From: Moraxellaceae bacterium
GTDB taxonomy: Bacteria > Pseudomonadota > Gammaproteobacteria > Pseudomonadales > Moraxellaceae
Length of the DNA stretch: 22,080 nt
Direction of reading: 5' to 3'
Assembly (NCBI GenBank): GCA_030684415.1
Contig: JAUXNL010000006.1
Coordinates: forward strand, 1 to 22,080
Below the pieces are notes generated by a model. The model saw nothing but the letters and a program-made list of their open reading frames with translations. It did not search any database and had not been told where the DNA came from. A program made the position numbers and the translations under genes. The first letter of the stretch is position 1; each line of letters opens with the position of its first letter. Below, in pieces: positions 8,944 to 17,293 of the stretch.

Positions 8944-11478
8944 TCATTCTGCAGGCCGCAACACCAGCTTACGGCTGAACTGCGTTTTCACCTGTTCAGG
9001 ATCATGCAAGGCCATGCGCCGGTTGCGCCCCGACAGGTACAGTTCGATGCCATCGGCATAGTGCGGGCTGGCGGGATTGCCACTCTGACCGCCCGCATTG
9101 ATGAGATGCAGCGGCTCTGTCTGGCTGAAATCCACAATCATGCGCATGGCCGGCACATTCCACACCTTGTAGCCATCACCAATCGTGTAACCCGCCACAT
9201 TCACGGTGTTGGTGGAGCCCGGTGCCGGAAACGGCCCACGATCCAGATACCCGGAAAGCGCCCCCACCGCCTTCGCCTGCGTAAACGGCAGGAAGGGCTT
9301 CATTTTGGTGGCAGGCGACTCCCAGTGATAGGTGTGCAGCTTGCCCCACTGCCACTTGAGCGCGTCATTGCCAAGCTCAGACTCGGCGCTTATCCAACTC
9401 CGTGCCAGGGTACGAGCGAAAATGTCGGCCTTGTCTTCCTGCTGGCCGCTGGTGCGGATGTCGTCCCAGAACGGGCTGTCGTCGCGCCCGAGCATATGGT
9501 CTTGCTGCGCGGAATAGCTGATGGCATTGGCGAGCAAAAACGACTGCCAGGCTACGCCGTCGCGCGGGCCGAGTTCGTCGGCAAAGGTTTCGCGCGTGAG
9601 CGTGTCCAGAAAAATTCCGTACAGCGCCGCACCCGGTGCATCCGTGGCATCCATCACGCCATCAAAACGGGACAGCAGGCGCAGGGCTTTTTCGGCCTGC
9701 TCGCGCGAGTTGGCCGGCAACTGGGCGATGCGCTCACGCAGCACCGGCGTCATGCGCTTGAGTTGCTCGCGCAGCTTCAGTGCAGCGCCATCCTGCACAT
9801 CGTTCTGCAATTCGGTGGTTGTGCCCAGCGTGTGCCGCTCGTGCACCTGCAACTGTGCCGCAATGCGCTCATGACGCTCGGGCGCATACCACGAGCCGGT
9901 GAGCTGCGGCCCCGCACCCGGCATCACCGTGCGGTGATTGGCCGTGGCCAGAAAGCGCTCCGGCGGATTGATGTCGCCCGGCAGTTCGTCGTAGGGCACA
10001 TAACCGTCCCAGTCATACGCACCGGTCCAGCCCGGCGACGGCAGATAGCCGCGGCCCGCCAGACGTTTGGGGTAGCTGCCAGTCACCTGCCAGCCAATGT
10101 TCTGCGCATCCGCAAACAGCACGTTCAGATGAATGAAGCCGATGCCGTCGAGCGCCAGTTGCGCGGCATTGAAACTCTGCGCCTGCCCCAACTGTAAAAA
10201 CCGCTCCATGCTCCGATCTGCCAACTGGCTGCTGGTCTGTACGGCCAGCCCCCAGCCCGAGCCTGAGCCTGAGTGCAGCACCGGCGGCATGATGTCGTTC
10301 ACGCGTACGCCGCGCAGTGCAGCCCCGAGCAGCGGACCATGCACGGTTTCCTGCACGGTAAAGGTTTCGTCCGGCAGCCCCTTGATGCGCAGGATTTCCT
10401 CGCGCTGCACCACCGGCTTCCACTCGCCCTTGTGCTCGTAGAGCGTACGGCCCTCTTCGGCTTTCAGCTTCTCGACAAACACGTCTTGCGAGTCGCCCAT
10501 CACCATGGTCATGCCCCAGGCCACATGCCCGTTGTAGCCCGCCACAATGCCGGGAATACCGGCCACGGCAATGCCACCTGCGTGATAGCCGGGAGCCGCC
10601 AACTGCACCAGCATCCACACGGGCGGATGCTCAAGCATCAGATGGGTATCGTTGGCAAGAATCACCGCGCGGCCCTGAGTGAGCTCCGGGGCCAGCGCCC
10701 AGTTATTGGACGCCGCCTGCCGCAGCGGCAGGAACAGGTCTTTCAGTTGTTGCTGCAACGCCACTTGCGGTGCGGTCAGGCTCAACAGCTCATTGAAGGG
10801 CACGCCGGCCAGCTTGCCGGCTTCGTCTTGCGCAATCGGCTCGTCCGGATACGACGGAAGCAGCCAGGCCGCTTTCTCCGGACCGACCTTCGCCGCCAGG
10901 TTCAGAAAGGCGATTTCTTCATGCAGGTTGAGCGACAGACCCAGATTGAGCAGGGTGAAAATATCCATGGAGTTCACCGGCGCCCAAGGCTCCGGTGTAT
11001 AGCCGCTCATCTTGAAGTCCAGCGGCAGGCGCTCTTTGTGCGCAAAGACCCAGGCGTTCACGCCCGCCGAAAAACGCTCCAGCGTGCGTTTGAGCCTGGG
11101 CGAGGCCATGGCCAGTTGCCGCTCGGAAATGCGGCGCAGGCCGAGGGTACGCATATAGATGTCGAGATCGCGCGTGACCGGGCCGGCCATCTCGGACATC
11201 CGGCCCTGCGCCGTCAGGCTGTAGGTCACCATCTGGGCGATACGGTCGGCGGCCATGGCATAGCCAAGGCCGAACGCCAGATCATCGTCGTTTTGCGCTT
11301 CTATGCGCGGCACACCCAACGCATCACGCGCGATGACGACCGTGTCGGCCAGACCCGCCAGGCGAACTTCGCCCTCGGTCCTGGCGACGGTCTTGCGTAG
11401 GGGAAGGTCCACCACAGCGCAGGCCGACAGGCTGGCGACGAGCACCAGCGAGACGGCGCGCAGGGAATGCAGGGCCAT
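8944..11478 (-). CDS. Penicillin acylase family lipoprotein (Ntn hydrolase)
   Basis: The protein is 844 aa. Residues 1-20 form a lipoprotein signal ending in the lipobox L-S-A-C, so Cys20 is probably lipidated. The rest follows the penicillin/AHL acylase layout: an alpha chain (about 21-230), a spacer, then an autoproteolytic site before Ser257 in SNNWAL, which would become the N-terminal nucleophile of the beta chain. Further signatures are GIPGIVAGYNGHVAWGMT after the nucleophile, and GSTNTVNVAG near the C-terminus. Family members cleave amide bonds of beta-lactams, acyl-homoserine lactones or acylated peptides; the substrate here cannot be read from the sequence. ATG at 11478 has GAGGA upstream. 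It is divergent from prc and followed by nagZ, which hints at an envelope role but does not prove it. Confidence 0.9.
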   Translation of the reverse strand: MALHSLRAVSLVLVASLSACAVVDLPLRKTVARTEGEVRLAGLADTVVIARDALGVPRIEAQNDDDLAFGLGYAMAADRIAQMVTYSLTAQGRMSEMAGPVTRDLDIYMRTLGLRRISERQLAMASPRLKRTLERFSAGVNAWVFAHKERLPLDFKMSGYTPEPWAPVNSMDIFTLLNLGLSLNLHEEIAFLNLAAKVGPEKAAWLLPSYPDEPIAQDEAGKLAGVPFNELLSLTAPQVALQQQLKDLFLPLRQAASNNWALAPELTQGRAVILANDTHLMLEHPPVWMLVQLAAPGYHAGGIAVAGIPGIVAGYNGHVAWGMTMVMGDSQDVFVEKLKAEEGRTLYEHKGEWKPVVQREEILRIKGLPDETFTVQETVHGPLLGAALRGVRVNDIMPPVLHSGSGSGWGLAVQTSSQLADRSMERFLQLGQAQSFNAAQLALDGIGFIHLNVLFADAQNIGWQVTGSYPKRLAGRGYLPSPGWTGAYDWDGYVPYDELPGDINPPERFLATANHRTVMPGAGPQLTGSWYAPERHERIAAQLQVHERHTLGTTTELQNDVQDGAALKLREQLKRMTPVLRERIAQLPANSREQAEKALRLLSRFDGVMDATDAPGAALYGIFLDTLTRETFADELGPRDGVAWQSFLLANAISYSAQQDHMLGRDDSPFWDDIRTSGQQEDKADIFARTLARSWISAESELGNDALKWQWGKLHTYHWESPATKMKPFLPFTQAKAVGALSGYLDRGPFPAPGSTNTVNVAGYTIGDGYKVWNVPAMRMIVDFSQTEPLHLINAGGQSGNPASPHYADGIELYLSGRNRRMALHDPEQVKTQFSRKLVLRPAE

Positions 11479-11902
11479 GAAAAACGTCCTCGGAAGATTG
11501 CGTCAGGAATGGCGCGAACTAAACCACCGTTTGGCCCGGCAAGTCAAAGTGGCAAAGCGACGTTTATCCCGCTAAAACCCGCATAAAACCGGGCTTTTTT
11601 GACAGATTCTGCCGAGCGCCAATGCCGTTGCAGGCCCCTCGGCAGGGCACGCCACAAACCGATAGTGGCGTGAGGCGGCAACACCACAGAGCGGTGGGCC
11701 TGCCGGCAAATCGGCCACGAACCAAGGCAAAGAACCATGAAGTGGCGATCAAGTAACCCTCAAGTAACCATGGAATTAACCATGAAGTGACCACGAAGGG
11801 ACTACGAAAAGGCCAAAACCCGTGCTGTCAGTGCCTTGGACGGCATGGCTATAATGGCCGCGCATCCGGCGCCCGACCGGACTTTCCCTGACGGTTCTCT
11901 CC
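11479..11902. other. Divergent acylase/prc control region
   Basis: A 424-bp region between divergent genes, without a credible gene. It holds two perfect 8-bp hairpins: CTGCCGAG/CTCGGCAG at 11609-11616/11638-11645 and CACGCCAC/GTGGCGTG at 11648-11655/11665-11672. Short direct repeats follow: AACCATGAAGTG at 11733-11744 and 11778-11789, and TCAAGTAACC at 11749-11758 and 11760-11769. A TATAAT box for prc is at 11850. A GC-rich segment followed by CTTTTTT near 11588-11600 is weakly terminator-like on the plus strand, although no plus-strand gene ends there. Confidence 0.65.
11825..11855 (+). promoter_or_regulatory. Candidate sigma-70 promoter for prc
   Basis: A consensus -10 TATAAT at 11850-11855 lies 47 bases before the prc ATG. 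The best -35 match is CTGTCA at 11825-11830 with a 19-bp spacer. That is long, so the -35 part is doubtful while the -10 is strong. Confidence 0.55.
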
Positions 11903-14005
11903 ATGCCCGGCCTGTTTTCGCGCAAACGTCTCGTCGCCTCCATTGCCATCGGCGGCCTTGTTGTCTTCTCTGCTGTCTATGCCCAGCAGGCCACCGCGCC
12001 CACCAGCCGCAGCGACCTGCGGCCAACGGCCATCCAGGCCAAAACCGCCGGCAGCGTGGTCGAGCTGCTGGGCGAGGTGCATTACGAGCATCGCGTGCTG
12101 AATGATGCGCTCTCGAGCCTGGTGTTCGACCGCTTCCTGAAAGACCTCGACGGCCAGCGCAGCTACTTTCTTGCCAGCGACATCGCCAGTTTCGAGCCTC
12201 TGCGCCACCAACTCGACAACGCGCTCAAACGCGGTGAACTCAAGCCAGCTTTCGGCATCTTCAATCTCTACCAGCGGCGCGCCGTCGATCGCATCAGCTT
12301 TGTGCTCGGCGAGCTCGACAAAGGCATCGAGAAGATGGATTTCACCGTCGACGAAAGCATCGACACCGACCGCGAAAAAGCCGCCTGGGTCAAATCCCCT
12401 GCCGAGCTCGACGATCTCTGGCGCAAGCGCCTCAAGCTGGCCGTGCTCAGCCTGCGCCTGGCCGGCAAAAACGACGCCGACATCCGCAAGACCCTGACCA
12501 AGCGTTACAAAAGCCAGCTCAACAATATCTACCGCACCAAGACCGACGATGCATTTCAGGTCTTCATGAATTCGTTCAGCGAAACCTATGACCCGCACAC
12601 GGCCTATTTTTCTCCGCGCGGCCAGGAAAACTTCAACATCAACATGTCGCTGTCGCTGGAAGGCATCGGCGCCGTGCTGCAGAACGAAGACGAGTTCACC
12701 AAGGTCGTGCGTCTGGTGCCCGCCGGCCCCGCCGACAAGGGCAAACAGCTCAAGACTGGCGATCGTATCGTTGGCGTGGCCCAGGGCAACGACGAATTTG
12801 TCGACGTGGTCGGCTGGCGCATCGATGAAGTGGTCGGCCTGATCCGCGGCCCCAAGAACACCATCGTGCGCTTGCAGATCATTCCGGCCGGCTCGGTTGA
12901 TGAAGCGCCCTCGAAAATCATCAGCATCGTGCGCAATACCGTGAAGCTGGAAGACCAGGCGGCACAAAAAAAAGTCGTCACGGTCAAACGCGGTGAAGAA
13001 GAGTTCCGCATCGGCGTGATCAAGCTGCCGACATTTTATGAAGACTTTGATGGCAGGCGGTCTGGCGACCCGGACTACCGCAGCACCACACGCGATGTGA
13101 AAAAGCTGATCAACGAACTGAAAGCCGAAAAAATCAGCGGGCTGGTGCTCGATCTGCGCAACAACGGCGGCGGCTCGCTGTCCGAGTCCAATTCGCTGGT
13201 CGGCCTGTTTATCGGTAGTGGCCCGACCGTGCAGGTGAAGAATGCCCGGCAGCGTATCGAAATGATGGGCGACCCTGACCCCAGCGTGACATATGCCGGC
13301 CCGCTGGTGGTGATGGTGAACCGGCTCTCGGCATCGGCTGCCGAAATTTTTGCCGGCGCCATTCAGGACTACGGCCGTGGACTTGTGGTGGGCAGCACCA
13401 CGTTCGGCAAAGGCACCGTGCAGTCCCTGCGTGATCTGGAATATGGCCAGCTCAAGCTCACCGAAGCCAAGTTCTACCGCATCTCCGGCGGCAGCACGCA
13501 GCACCGTGGGGTGAATGCCGACATCAACTTCCCCAATATTTTTGACGAATCAGAAGTCGGCGAGTCGGCCCTGAGCAATGCCCTGCCCTGGGACACGATT
13601 CCCTCGGCGCGTTACCTGCCCTATCAGGATTACAGCAAACGCCTGCCGGCGCTGCGCAAAGCCTCCGATGCCCGTCAGGCCGCCGATCCTGATTTCATTT
13701 ACTTGAAAGAGAACATCGCCCTTGCGCGTGAAATGAAAAAGAACCGCATGCTGTCGCTGAATGAAAAAGCGCGCCGGGCCGAGAAAAGCGCACTGGAAGA
13801 ACGCCGTCTGGCAATGGAAAACCGTCGCCGCGCCGCCAAGGGCCAGGCCCTGCTGGCCAACTGGGACGACTCCGAACAAAAAGCTGAGGAAGAGGCCGAG
13901 GCCCCTGAAGAGCCGGGCAAAGAAAAGCCGGAGGATGAAGCCTTTGTGCTGGAAGCGGGCCGCATCCTGATCGACAGCCTCGACCCGCAGCTCGGCAAAC
14001 GCTGA
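11903..14005 (+). CDS. prc: Carboxy-terminal (tail-specific) processing protease Prc
   Basis: Prc is a periplasmic S41 serine protease that trims or degrades proteins from their C-termini, including penicillin-binding protein 3 and peptidoglycan hydrolases in E. coli. The 700 aa compare with 682 in E. coli. Layout: signal sequence or N-terminal anchor (about 1-27), N-terminal helical domain, PDZ domain (about 250-330, with EGIGAVLQ and GDRIVGV), the S41 protease core with LDLRNNGGGSL (416-426), catalytic Ser478 in RLSASAAEI, Asp489, and Lys503 in FGKGTVQ. The Ser-to-Asp (11) and Ser-to-Lys (25) spacings equal those of E. coli Prc (430/441/455). The C-terminal Prc-specific domain ends in an acidic, E/P-rich segment (about 660-680). 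The ribosome site before ATG 11903 is poor. A strong hairpin follows the stop. Confidence 0.95.
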   Translation: MPGLFSRKRLVASIAIGGLVVFSAVYAQQATAPTSRSDLRPTAIQAKTAGSVVELLGEVHYEHRVLNDALSSLVFDRFLKDLDGQRSYFLASDIASFEPLRHQLDNALKRGELKPAFGIFNLYQRRAVDRISFVLGELDKGIEKMDFTVDESIDTDREKAAWVKSPAELDDLWRKRLKLAVLSLRLAGKNDADIRKTLTKRYKSQLNNIYRTKTDDAFQVFMNSFSETYDPHTAYFSPRGQENFNINMSLSLEGIGAVLQNEDEFTKVVRLVPAGPADKGKQLKTGDRIVGVAQGNDEFVDVVGWRIDEVVGLIRGPKNTIVRLQIIPAGSVDEAPSKIISIVRNTVKLEDQAAQKKVVTVKRGEEEFRIGVIKLPTFYEDFDGRRSGDPDYRSTTRDVKKLINELKAEKISGLVLDLRNNGGGSLSESNSLVGLFIGSGPTVQVKNARQRIEMMGDPDPSVTYAGPLVVMVNRLSASAAEIFAGAIQDYGRGLVVGSTTFGKGTVQSLRDLEYGQLKLTEAKFYRISGGSTQHRGVNADINFPNIFDESEVGESALSNALPWDTIPSARYLPYQDYSKRLPALRKASDARQAADPDFIYLKENIALAREMKKNRMLSLNEKARRAEKSALEERRLAMENRRRAAKGQALLANWDDSEQKAEEEAEAPEEPGKEKPEDEAFVLEAGRILIDSLDPQLGKR

Positions 14006-14012
14006 CGCGGGC

Positions 14013-14051
14013 TGCTGGCGGATAACGGCCCTCAGGCTTTATCTGCCAGCA
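14013..14051 (+). terminator. 13-bp hairpin after prc
   Basis: TGCTGGCGGATAA (14013-14025) pairs with TTATCTGCCAGCA (14039-14051), with one G-U pair and a 13-nt loop, starting 8 bases past the prc stop. No U-tract follows, so it may be a 3' stabilising structure or a Rho-assisted end. Confidence 0.5.
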
Positions 14052-14212
14052 ATCAGGATATCGCGGGGTGTCGCTGAAAGACGCCGCTCACCCTGAGTCT
14101 GCCCCACAGGGATTTCTGTGACTCGTCGCAGGGGTGGCGCACTAAAACCTCTGGTGCCGACACGACGTTCCGGGACCTGTCGCAGGACTCTGCCCGAAGC
14201 GCATCGAATGTT

Positions 14213-14635
14213 TCAGAGGCTCTCTGGCCCTGCGAAAATGAGCGACTGCAACCAGTCGCCCCCCTTCACCGGCTTTAGCCCACTGACGCTCTGCTGCCAG
14301 ACATACACCCAGGCTTGCACCTCGCCGCTGGCCATGCGGATGGCCAGCCGCTCACGCCGGTACTCATCGGCAACGCTCCCGCGCACACCTTCAAACGCAT
14401 CCAACTGTGCCAGCGCACTCGCCTCATGCAGGCGGAACACATCACCCTGCACACCCTCTTCGTCTGCAGCCACACCCTCGCCGGCTATCACCAAGGCGGG
14501 ATACCAGCTCACACGGTACAGGGTGCCAGCCACGCGGCCCTCCCCCTGCCAGTCGGCGACCGATGCCAGCCACTGCGCCATTGCATGGGCCGAGCCCCGG
14601 CGCAGTGACCCGTATACAAAAATCAGCTCATTCAT
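14213..14635 (-). CDS. Gamma-glutamylcyclotransferase-like (AIG2/GGCT) protein
   Basis: A 140-aa protein of the small GGCT/AIG2-like fold. The substrate-loop signature VYGSLRRG lies at 7-14, a Y-P-A-L-V segment at about 45-49, and the conserved Glu82 in LDAFEG fits the general acid/base of the family. Known relatives release 5-oxoproline from gamma-glutamyl amino acids or gamma-glutamylamines, but many bacterial members have no proven substrate. ATG at 14633-14635 begins MNELIFVYGS, the usual family start; the ribosome site is weak. It is divergent from the phospholipase D gene with a 71-bp gap, so their promoters must overlap. It is cytoplasmic, with no signal peptide. Confidence 0.85.
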   Translation of the reverse strand: MNELIFVYGSLRRGSAHAMAQWLASVADWQGEGRVAGTLYRVSWYPALVIAGEGVAADEEGVQGDVFRLHEASALAQLDAFEGVRGSVADEYRRERLAIRMASGEVQAWVYVWQQSVSGLKPVKGGDWLQSLIFAGPESL

Positions 14636-14706
14636 GAGGTTTCCCGCTTTTGCCGACGGCGGCGGATGCTAGCATCCGGCCATCCGCCCAGGGATTGAAG
14701 GGACTG

Positions 14707-16179
14707 ATGCCCACCATTCCGTTGCTGCCGCCCGATCATGGCGTGCCCGAAACCCTCCCACGCCAGCGCCTGCTGGCCGAGCAGGCGTTTTCACGCGCCG
14801 CCGGTGCACCGCTCACCGAAGGCAACCGGCTGGTGCTGCTGCGCGATGCCGCCGGCCACTATCCGGTCTGGCTCGAGGCCATCCGCACCGCCACCCACTG
14901 CATCCATCTGGAAAACTACATCTTCGCCAATGACGCTATCGGCCGCGAATTTGTCGCCGCGCTCGCCGAGCGCGCACGCGCCGGGGTGCAGGTGCGCGTG
15001 CTCTGCGACTGGTTGGGCAATTTCGGCAGCCGCAGCAGCGCCCTGTTCCGCCCCCTGCACGACGCCGGCGGCGAAGTGCGCATCTTCAACCGATTCCGTG
15101 TAGACAGTCCGTTTGGCTGGTTCACCCGTGATCATCGCAAATCACTCACGATCGATGGCCGCGTCGGTTACGTCACTGGCGTCTGCATCAGCACACGCTG
15201 GATCGGCAGTGAAGCCGATGGCGTTCCGCCCTGGCGCGATACCGGTGTGCAGGTGGAGGGCCCCGCCGTCACCGACATCGTGTCCGCCTTCGCGCAAGCC
15301 TGGGCCACCTGCGGTAGCGCACTCCCGCCAGAAGAAATCCCCGACAGCCGCCACATCGCCCCTGCTGGCGACACCGCGCTGCGCGTCATCGCCAGCACGC
15401 CCTACACCAGCGGCCTTTACCGCCTCGACCAACTGATTGCCAGTGTCGCGCGCGAAACCCTATGGCTGACCGACGCCTACTTTGTCGGCACACCTACCTA
15501 TGTGCAGGCCCTCTGCGCCGCCTCGCAGGACGGTGTCGATGTGCGCCTGCTGGTGCCCAGCTCCAGTGATTTGCCGCTGGTATCGCCGCTATCGCGCGCC
15601 GGCTACCGGCCGCTGCTCGCCGCCGGCGTGCGCGTGTTCGAGTGGAACGGCTCCATGATTCACGCCAAGACCGCAGTGGCCGACGGCCGCTGGGCGCGCG
15701 TCGGCTCCAGCAACCTGAATCTTGCGAGCTGGATCAGCAATTACGAGCTCGACATCGCCGTGGAAGACTCAGGCTTTGCCGAAGCGATGGAGGCGATGTA
15801 TCTGGACGACCTGGAAAACGCCACCGAGATCGTGCTGGCCGGCCAGCAAGTGAAGCCCTTGCTGCCCCGCCACCGTCGCCAGCCGCTGCGCGCCTGGCGC
15901 GAAAAAGGCTCGGGCGTCACCACTGCCATGCGCCTCGGCAATACCGTGGCCACCGCCCTGCGCCAACACCGTGTGCTGGGCGCCGTGGAATCGGGCCTGA
16001 CGGCCATGGCCGGCCTGTTGCTCCTGCTCTTGGCCGTCGTCGCGATTCACTGGCCCGCGCTAGTGACCTGGCCAATTGCCGGCTTCAGTCTGTGGTTTGC
16101 CTTCAGTCTGCTCGCACGCGCCTGGCGCTTGCACCAGCGGCTGCGCGCCAGCCGGCGGCCCAGCAAGCCGCCGTCATGA
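14707..16179 (+). CDS. Phospholipase D-like / cardiolipin synthase-like protein
   Basis: The protein is 490 aa with two HxKx4D motifs, the signature of phosphatidyl transferases of the PLD superfamily: His143/Lys145/Asp150 in HRKSLTIDG and His319/Lys321/Asp326 in HAKTAVADG, followed by GSSNLN. The pattern HLENYIF before the first motif is typical of bacterial cardiolipin synthases, which join two phosphatidylglycerols or use phosphatidylethanolamine. It lacks the N-terminal membrane pair of ClsA and instead carries two predicted C-terminal membrane helices (about 432-448 and 453-471) followed by a basic tail, closer to ClsB-type proteins. Exact reaction is inferred. ATG at 14707 has AAGGG 5 bases upstream; an upstream in-frame TTG at 14650 is less likely. 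Confidence 0.88.
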   Translation: MPTIPLLPPDHGVPETLPRQRLLAEQAFSRAAGAPLTEGNRLVLLRDAAGHYPVWLEAIRTATHCIHLENYIFANDAIGREFVAALAERARAGVQVRVLCDWLGNFGSRSSALFRPLHDAGGEVRIFNRFRVDSPFGWFTRDHRKSLTIDGRVGYVTGVCISTRWIGSEADGVPPWRDTGVQVEGPAVTDIVSAFAQAWATCGSALPPEEIPDSRHIAPAGDTALRVIASTPYTSGLYRLDQLIASVARETLWLTDAYFVGTPTYVQALCAASQDGVDVRLLVPSSSDLPLVSPLSRAGYRPLLAAGVRVFEWNGSMIHAKTAVADGRWARVGSSNLNLASWISNYELDIAVEDSGFAEAMEAMYLDDLENATEIVLAGQQVKPLLPRHRRQPLRAWREKGSGVTTAMRLGNTVATALRQHRVLGAVESGLTAMAGLLLLLLAVVAIHWPALVTWPIAGFSLWFAFSLLARAWRLHQRLRASRRPSKPPS

Positions 16180-16254
16180 CCCGCCAGCCTTCAGAACACC
16201 GCGGGCCGACAAGCTTTTTCAGCAGGCGGCGCCCATCAAATGCCGTCACAACGA

Positions 16255-16282
16255 TTGACTGTGCAAGTTCGTCCGGTATCCT
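16255..16282 (+). promoter_or_regulatory. Candidate promoter for tRNA-Ser and tus genes
   Basis: TTGACT (16255-16260) and TATCCT (16277-16282) are separated by 16 bp, a good sigma-70 fit. A GC-rich stretch follows, as at stable RNA promoters. It would give a leader of about 135 nt before the mature tRNA, which is long but possible. Confidence 0.5.
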
Positions 16283-16371
16283 TGGCCGCCTTTCCGGTTG
16301 CCGGGACATACTTTGCGGTATGACCACAGCAACCTTCCCGCGCAAGGCCGGCAATCGGCTGAACACCGGGA

Positions 16372-16389
16372 CGGACGCTCCAGCGTCCG
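16372..16389. repeat. Perfect 18-bp palindrome
   Basis: CGGACGCTCCAGCGTCCG reads as CGGACGCT, CC, AGCGTCCG. It lies 36 bases upstream of tRNA-Ser, inside the predicted leader. It could be a REP-like hairpin, an operator or an RNA processing structure. Confidence 0.6.
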
Positions 16390-16425
16390 GGCAAAGACCG
16401 ATCGCGCCCTGCGGTCATTCGTACT

Positions 16426-16515
16426 GGAGGCGTGGCAGAGTGGTTGAATGCACCGGTCTTGAAAACCGGCGAAGGTGCGAGCCTTCCGTGAGTTCGAATC
16501 TCACCGCCTCCGCCA
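16426..16515 (+). tRNA. tRNA-Ser (anticodon UGA)
   Basis: This 90-nt gene folds as a class II tRNA. The acceptor stem GGAGGCG (16426-16432) pairs with CGCCTCC (16505-16511), followed by G and an encoded CCA (16513-16515). The anticodon stem CCGGT/ACCGG (16453-16457/16465-16469) encloses the loop CTTGAAA, with TGA at 16460-16462. A long variable arm follows (GAAGGTGCGAGCCTTC), and the T loop is TTCGAAT. It reads UCA and other UCN serine codons. It is 19 bases upstream of tusD with no terminator between, so the precursor probably continues into the tus mRNA. Confidence 0.97.
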
Positions 16516-16534
16516 CATCACGGCAGCCCCCGCC

Positions 16535-16921
16535 ATGAATTTCGCCCTTTTTGTCACTGCCCCTCCCGCGCACGAGCAGGCGTTTCATGCCCTGCATTTC
16601 TGCGAAGCGGCGATCCGCGCCGGGCACCGCGTCGAGCGTGTGTTTTTTTATGGCGACGGCGTGCTGCACGGCAACCGCCTGATCACGCCACCACAAGACG
16701 AGCCCTCGCTGCTGCCGCGCTGGCAGGCACTGGCGGCCAATGGCACGGAGCTGGTGATCTGTGTGGCCGCGGCGTTGCGCCGCGGCGTGCTCGATGCCGA
16801 CAATGCGCGCCGCTTTGAACGCGAGGGCGACAATCTTGCTGACGGCTTCCTGATCTCCGGCCTGGGGCAACTCGCGGAATCGCTGGCCACAGCAGAGCGC
16901 GTGGTGGGGTTCACGTCATGA
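16535..16921 (+). CDS. tusD: Sulfurtransferase complex subunit TusD
   Basis: TusD (128 aa, DsrE-like fold) is the catalytic subunit of the TusBCD hexamer that relays persulfide sulfur from TusA to TusE for 2-thiolation of wobble uridine in tRNA Lys, Glu and Gln. The sulfur-carrying cysteine is Cys76 in ICVAAALRRG, matching Cys78 of E. coli. The beginning MNFALFVTAPP is typical. ATG at 16535 is the family start; a longer frame would run back into the tRNA gene. No clear Shine-Dalgarno lies between the tRNA 3' end and this ATG. Its stop overlaps the tusC start as ATGA. Confidence 0.95.
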   Translation: MNFALFVTAPPAHEQAFHALHFCEAAIRAGHRVERVFFYGDGVLHGNRLITPPQDEPSLLPRWQALAANGTELVICVAAALRRGVLDADNARRFEREGDNLADGFLISGLGQLAESLATAERVVGFTS

Positions 16922-17274
16922 CGCAGGTACTTTTCATCCAGCACCGTGCGCCGTCTGGCAGCATGTCGCCGGCGGAAACGCTGGACGCCGCGCTGGTATC
17001 GGCCGCTTTTGGCCAGACCGTGAGCCTGCTCTTTCAGGGCGACGGTGTGTGGCAGTTGCTGCCGGATCAGGACACCACGAACAGCGGCCGCAAAAGCCTG
17101 TCGGCGCAGCTCTCTGCCCTGCCTTTGTACGATGTCGAAAAGCTGTATGCGGATGCAGAATCTTTGCGCGAACGTGGCCTTTATGGCCGCACGCTTGCGC
17201 TGCCGGTGACCGTGCTCGACGCGGACGGCCTGCGTGAGCTGCTGGCGTGTCAACACCGCATCTTACGTTTCTGA
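16918..17274 (+). CDS. tusC: Sulfurtransferase complex subunit TusC
   Basis: TusC (118 aa) is a structural DsrF-like subunit of the cytoplasmic TusBCD sulfur-relay complex. The sequence shows the usual pattern: a beta strand at the start (VLFIQHRAP), a helix ETLDAALVSAAFG near 20-32, then LLFQGDGVWQLL (37-48) and the conserved end with DLY-like spacing (PLYDVEKLYADAESLRERGL). Its ATG overlaps the tusD stop by 4 bases, which favours coupled translation. Confidence 0.93.
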   Translation: MTQVLFIQHRAPSGSMSPAETLDAALVSAAFGQTVSLLFQGDGVWQLLPDQDTTNSGRKSLSAQLSALPLYDVEKLYADAESLRERGLYGRTLALPVTVLDADGLRELLACQHRILRF

Positions 17275-17293
17275 CCGAATGGGCGGAGGCCTT

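Larger units (their letters stand above)
16180..16425. other. Leader region of tRNA-Ser/tus cluster
   Basis: No gene is seen. The region contains a GCTGAAAAAGCTT-type motif on the minus strand (near 16210-16222) related to the dispersed element, a candidate promoter (16255-16282), and a perfect palindrome (16372-16389) shortly before the tRNA. Confidence 0.6.

Noticed and set aside
9004..11400. Two long plus-strand frames (9004-10197 and 10273-11400) opposite the acylase gene
   Set aside because: Both are antisense to a well-supported 844-aa enzyme and contain no known motif.
11849..13504. 551-codon open frame antisense to prc
   Set aside because: It lies wholly opposite a clearly conserved protease gene, has no recognisable domain and reflects the codon bias of high-GC DNA.
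14650..14706. TTG start 19 codons upstream for the phospholipase D-like gene
   Set aside because: It lies in the short divergent promoter region; ATG at 14707 has a better ribosome site.
16426..16515. tRNA-Ser as an integration site for a mobile element
   Set aside because: No integrase, no repeated tRNA 3' end and only housekeeping genes follow it.
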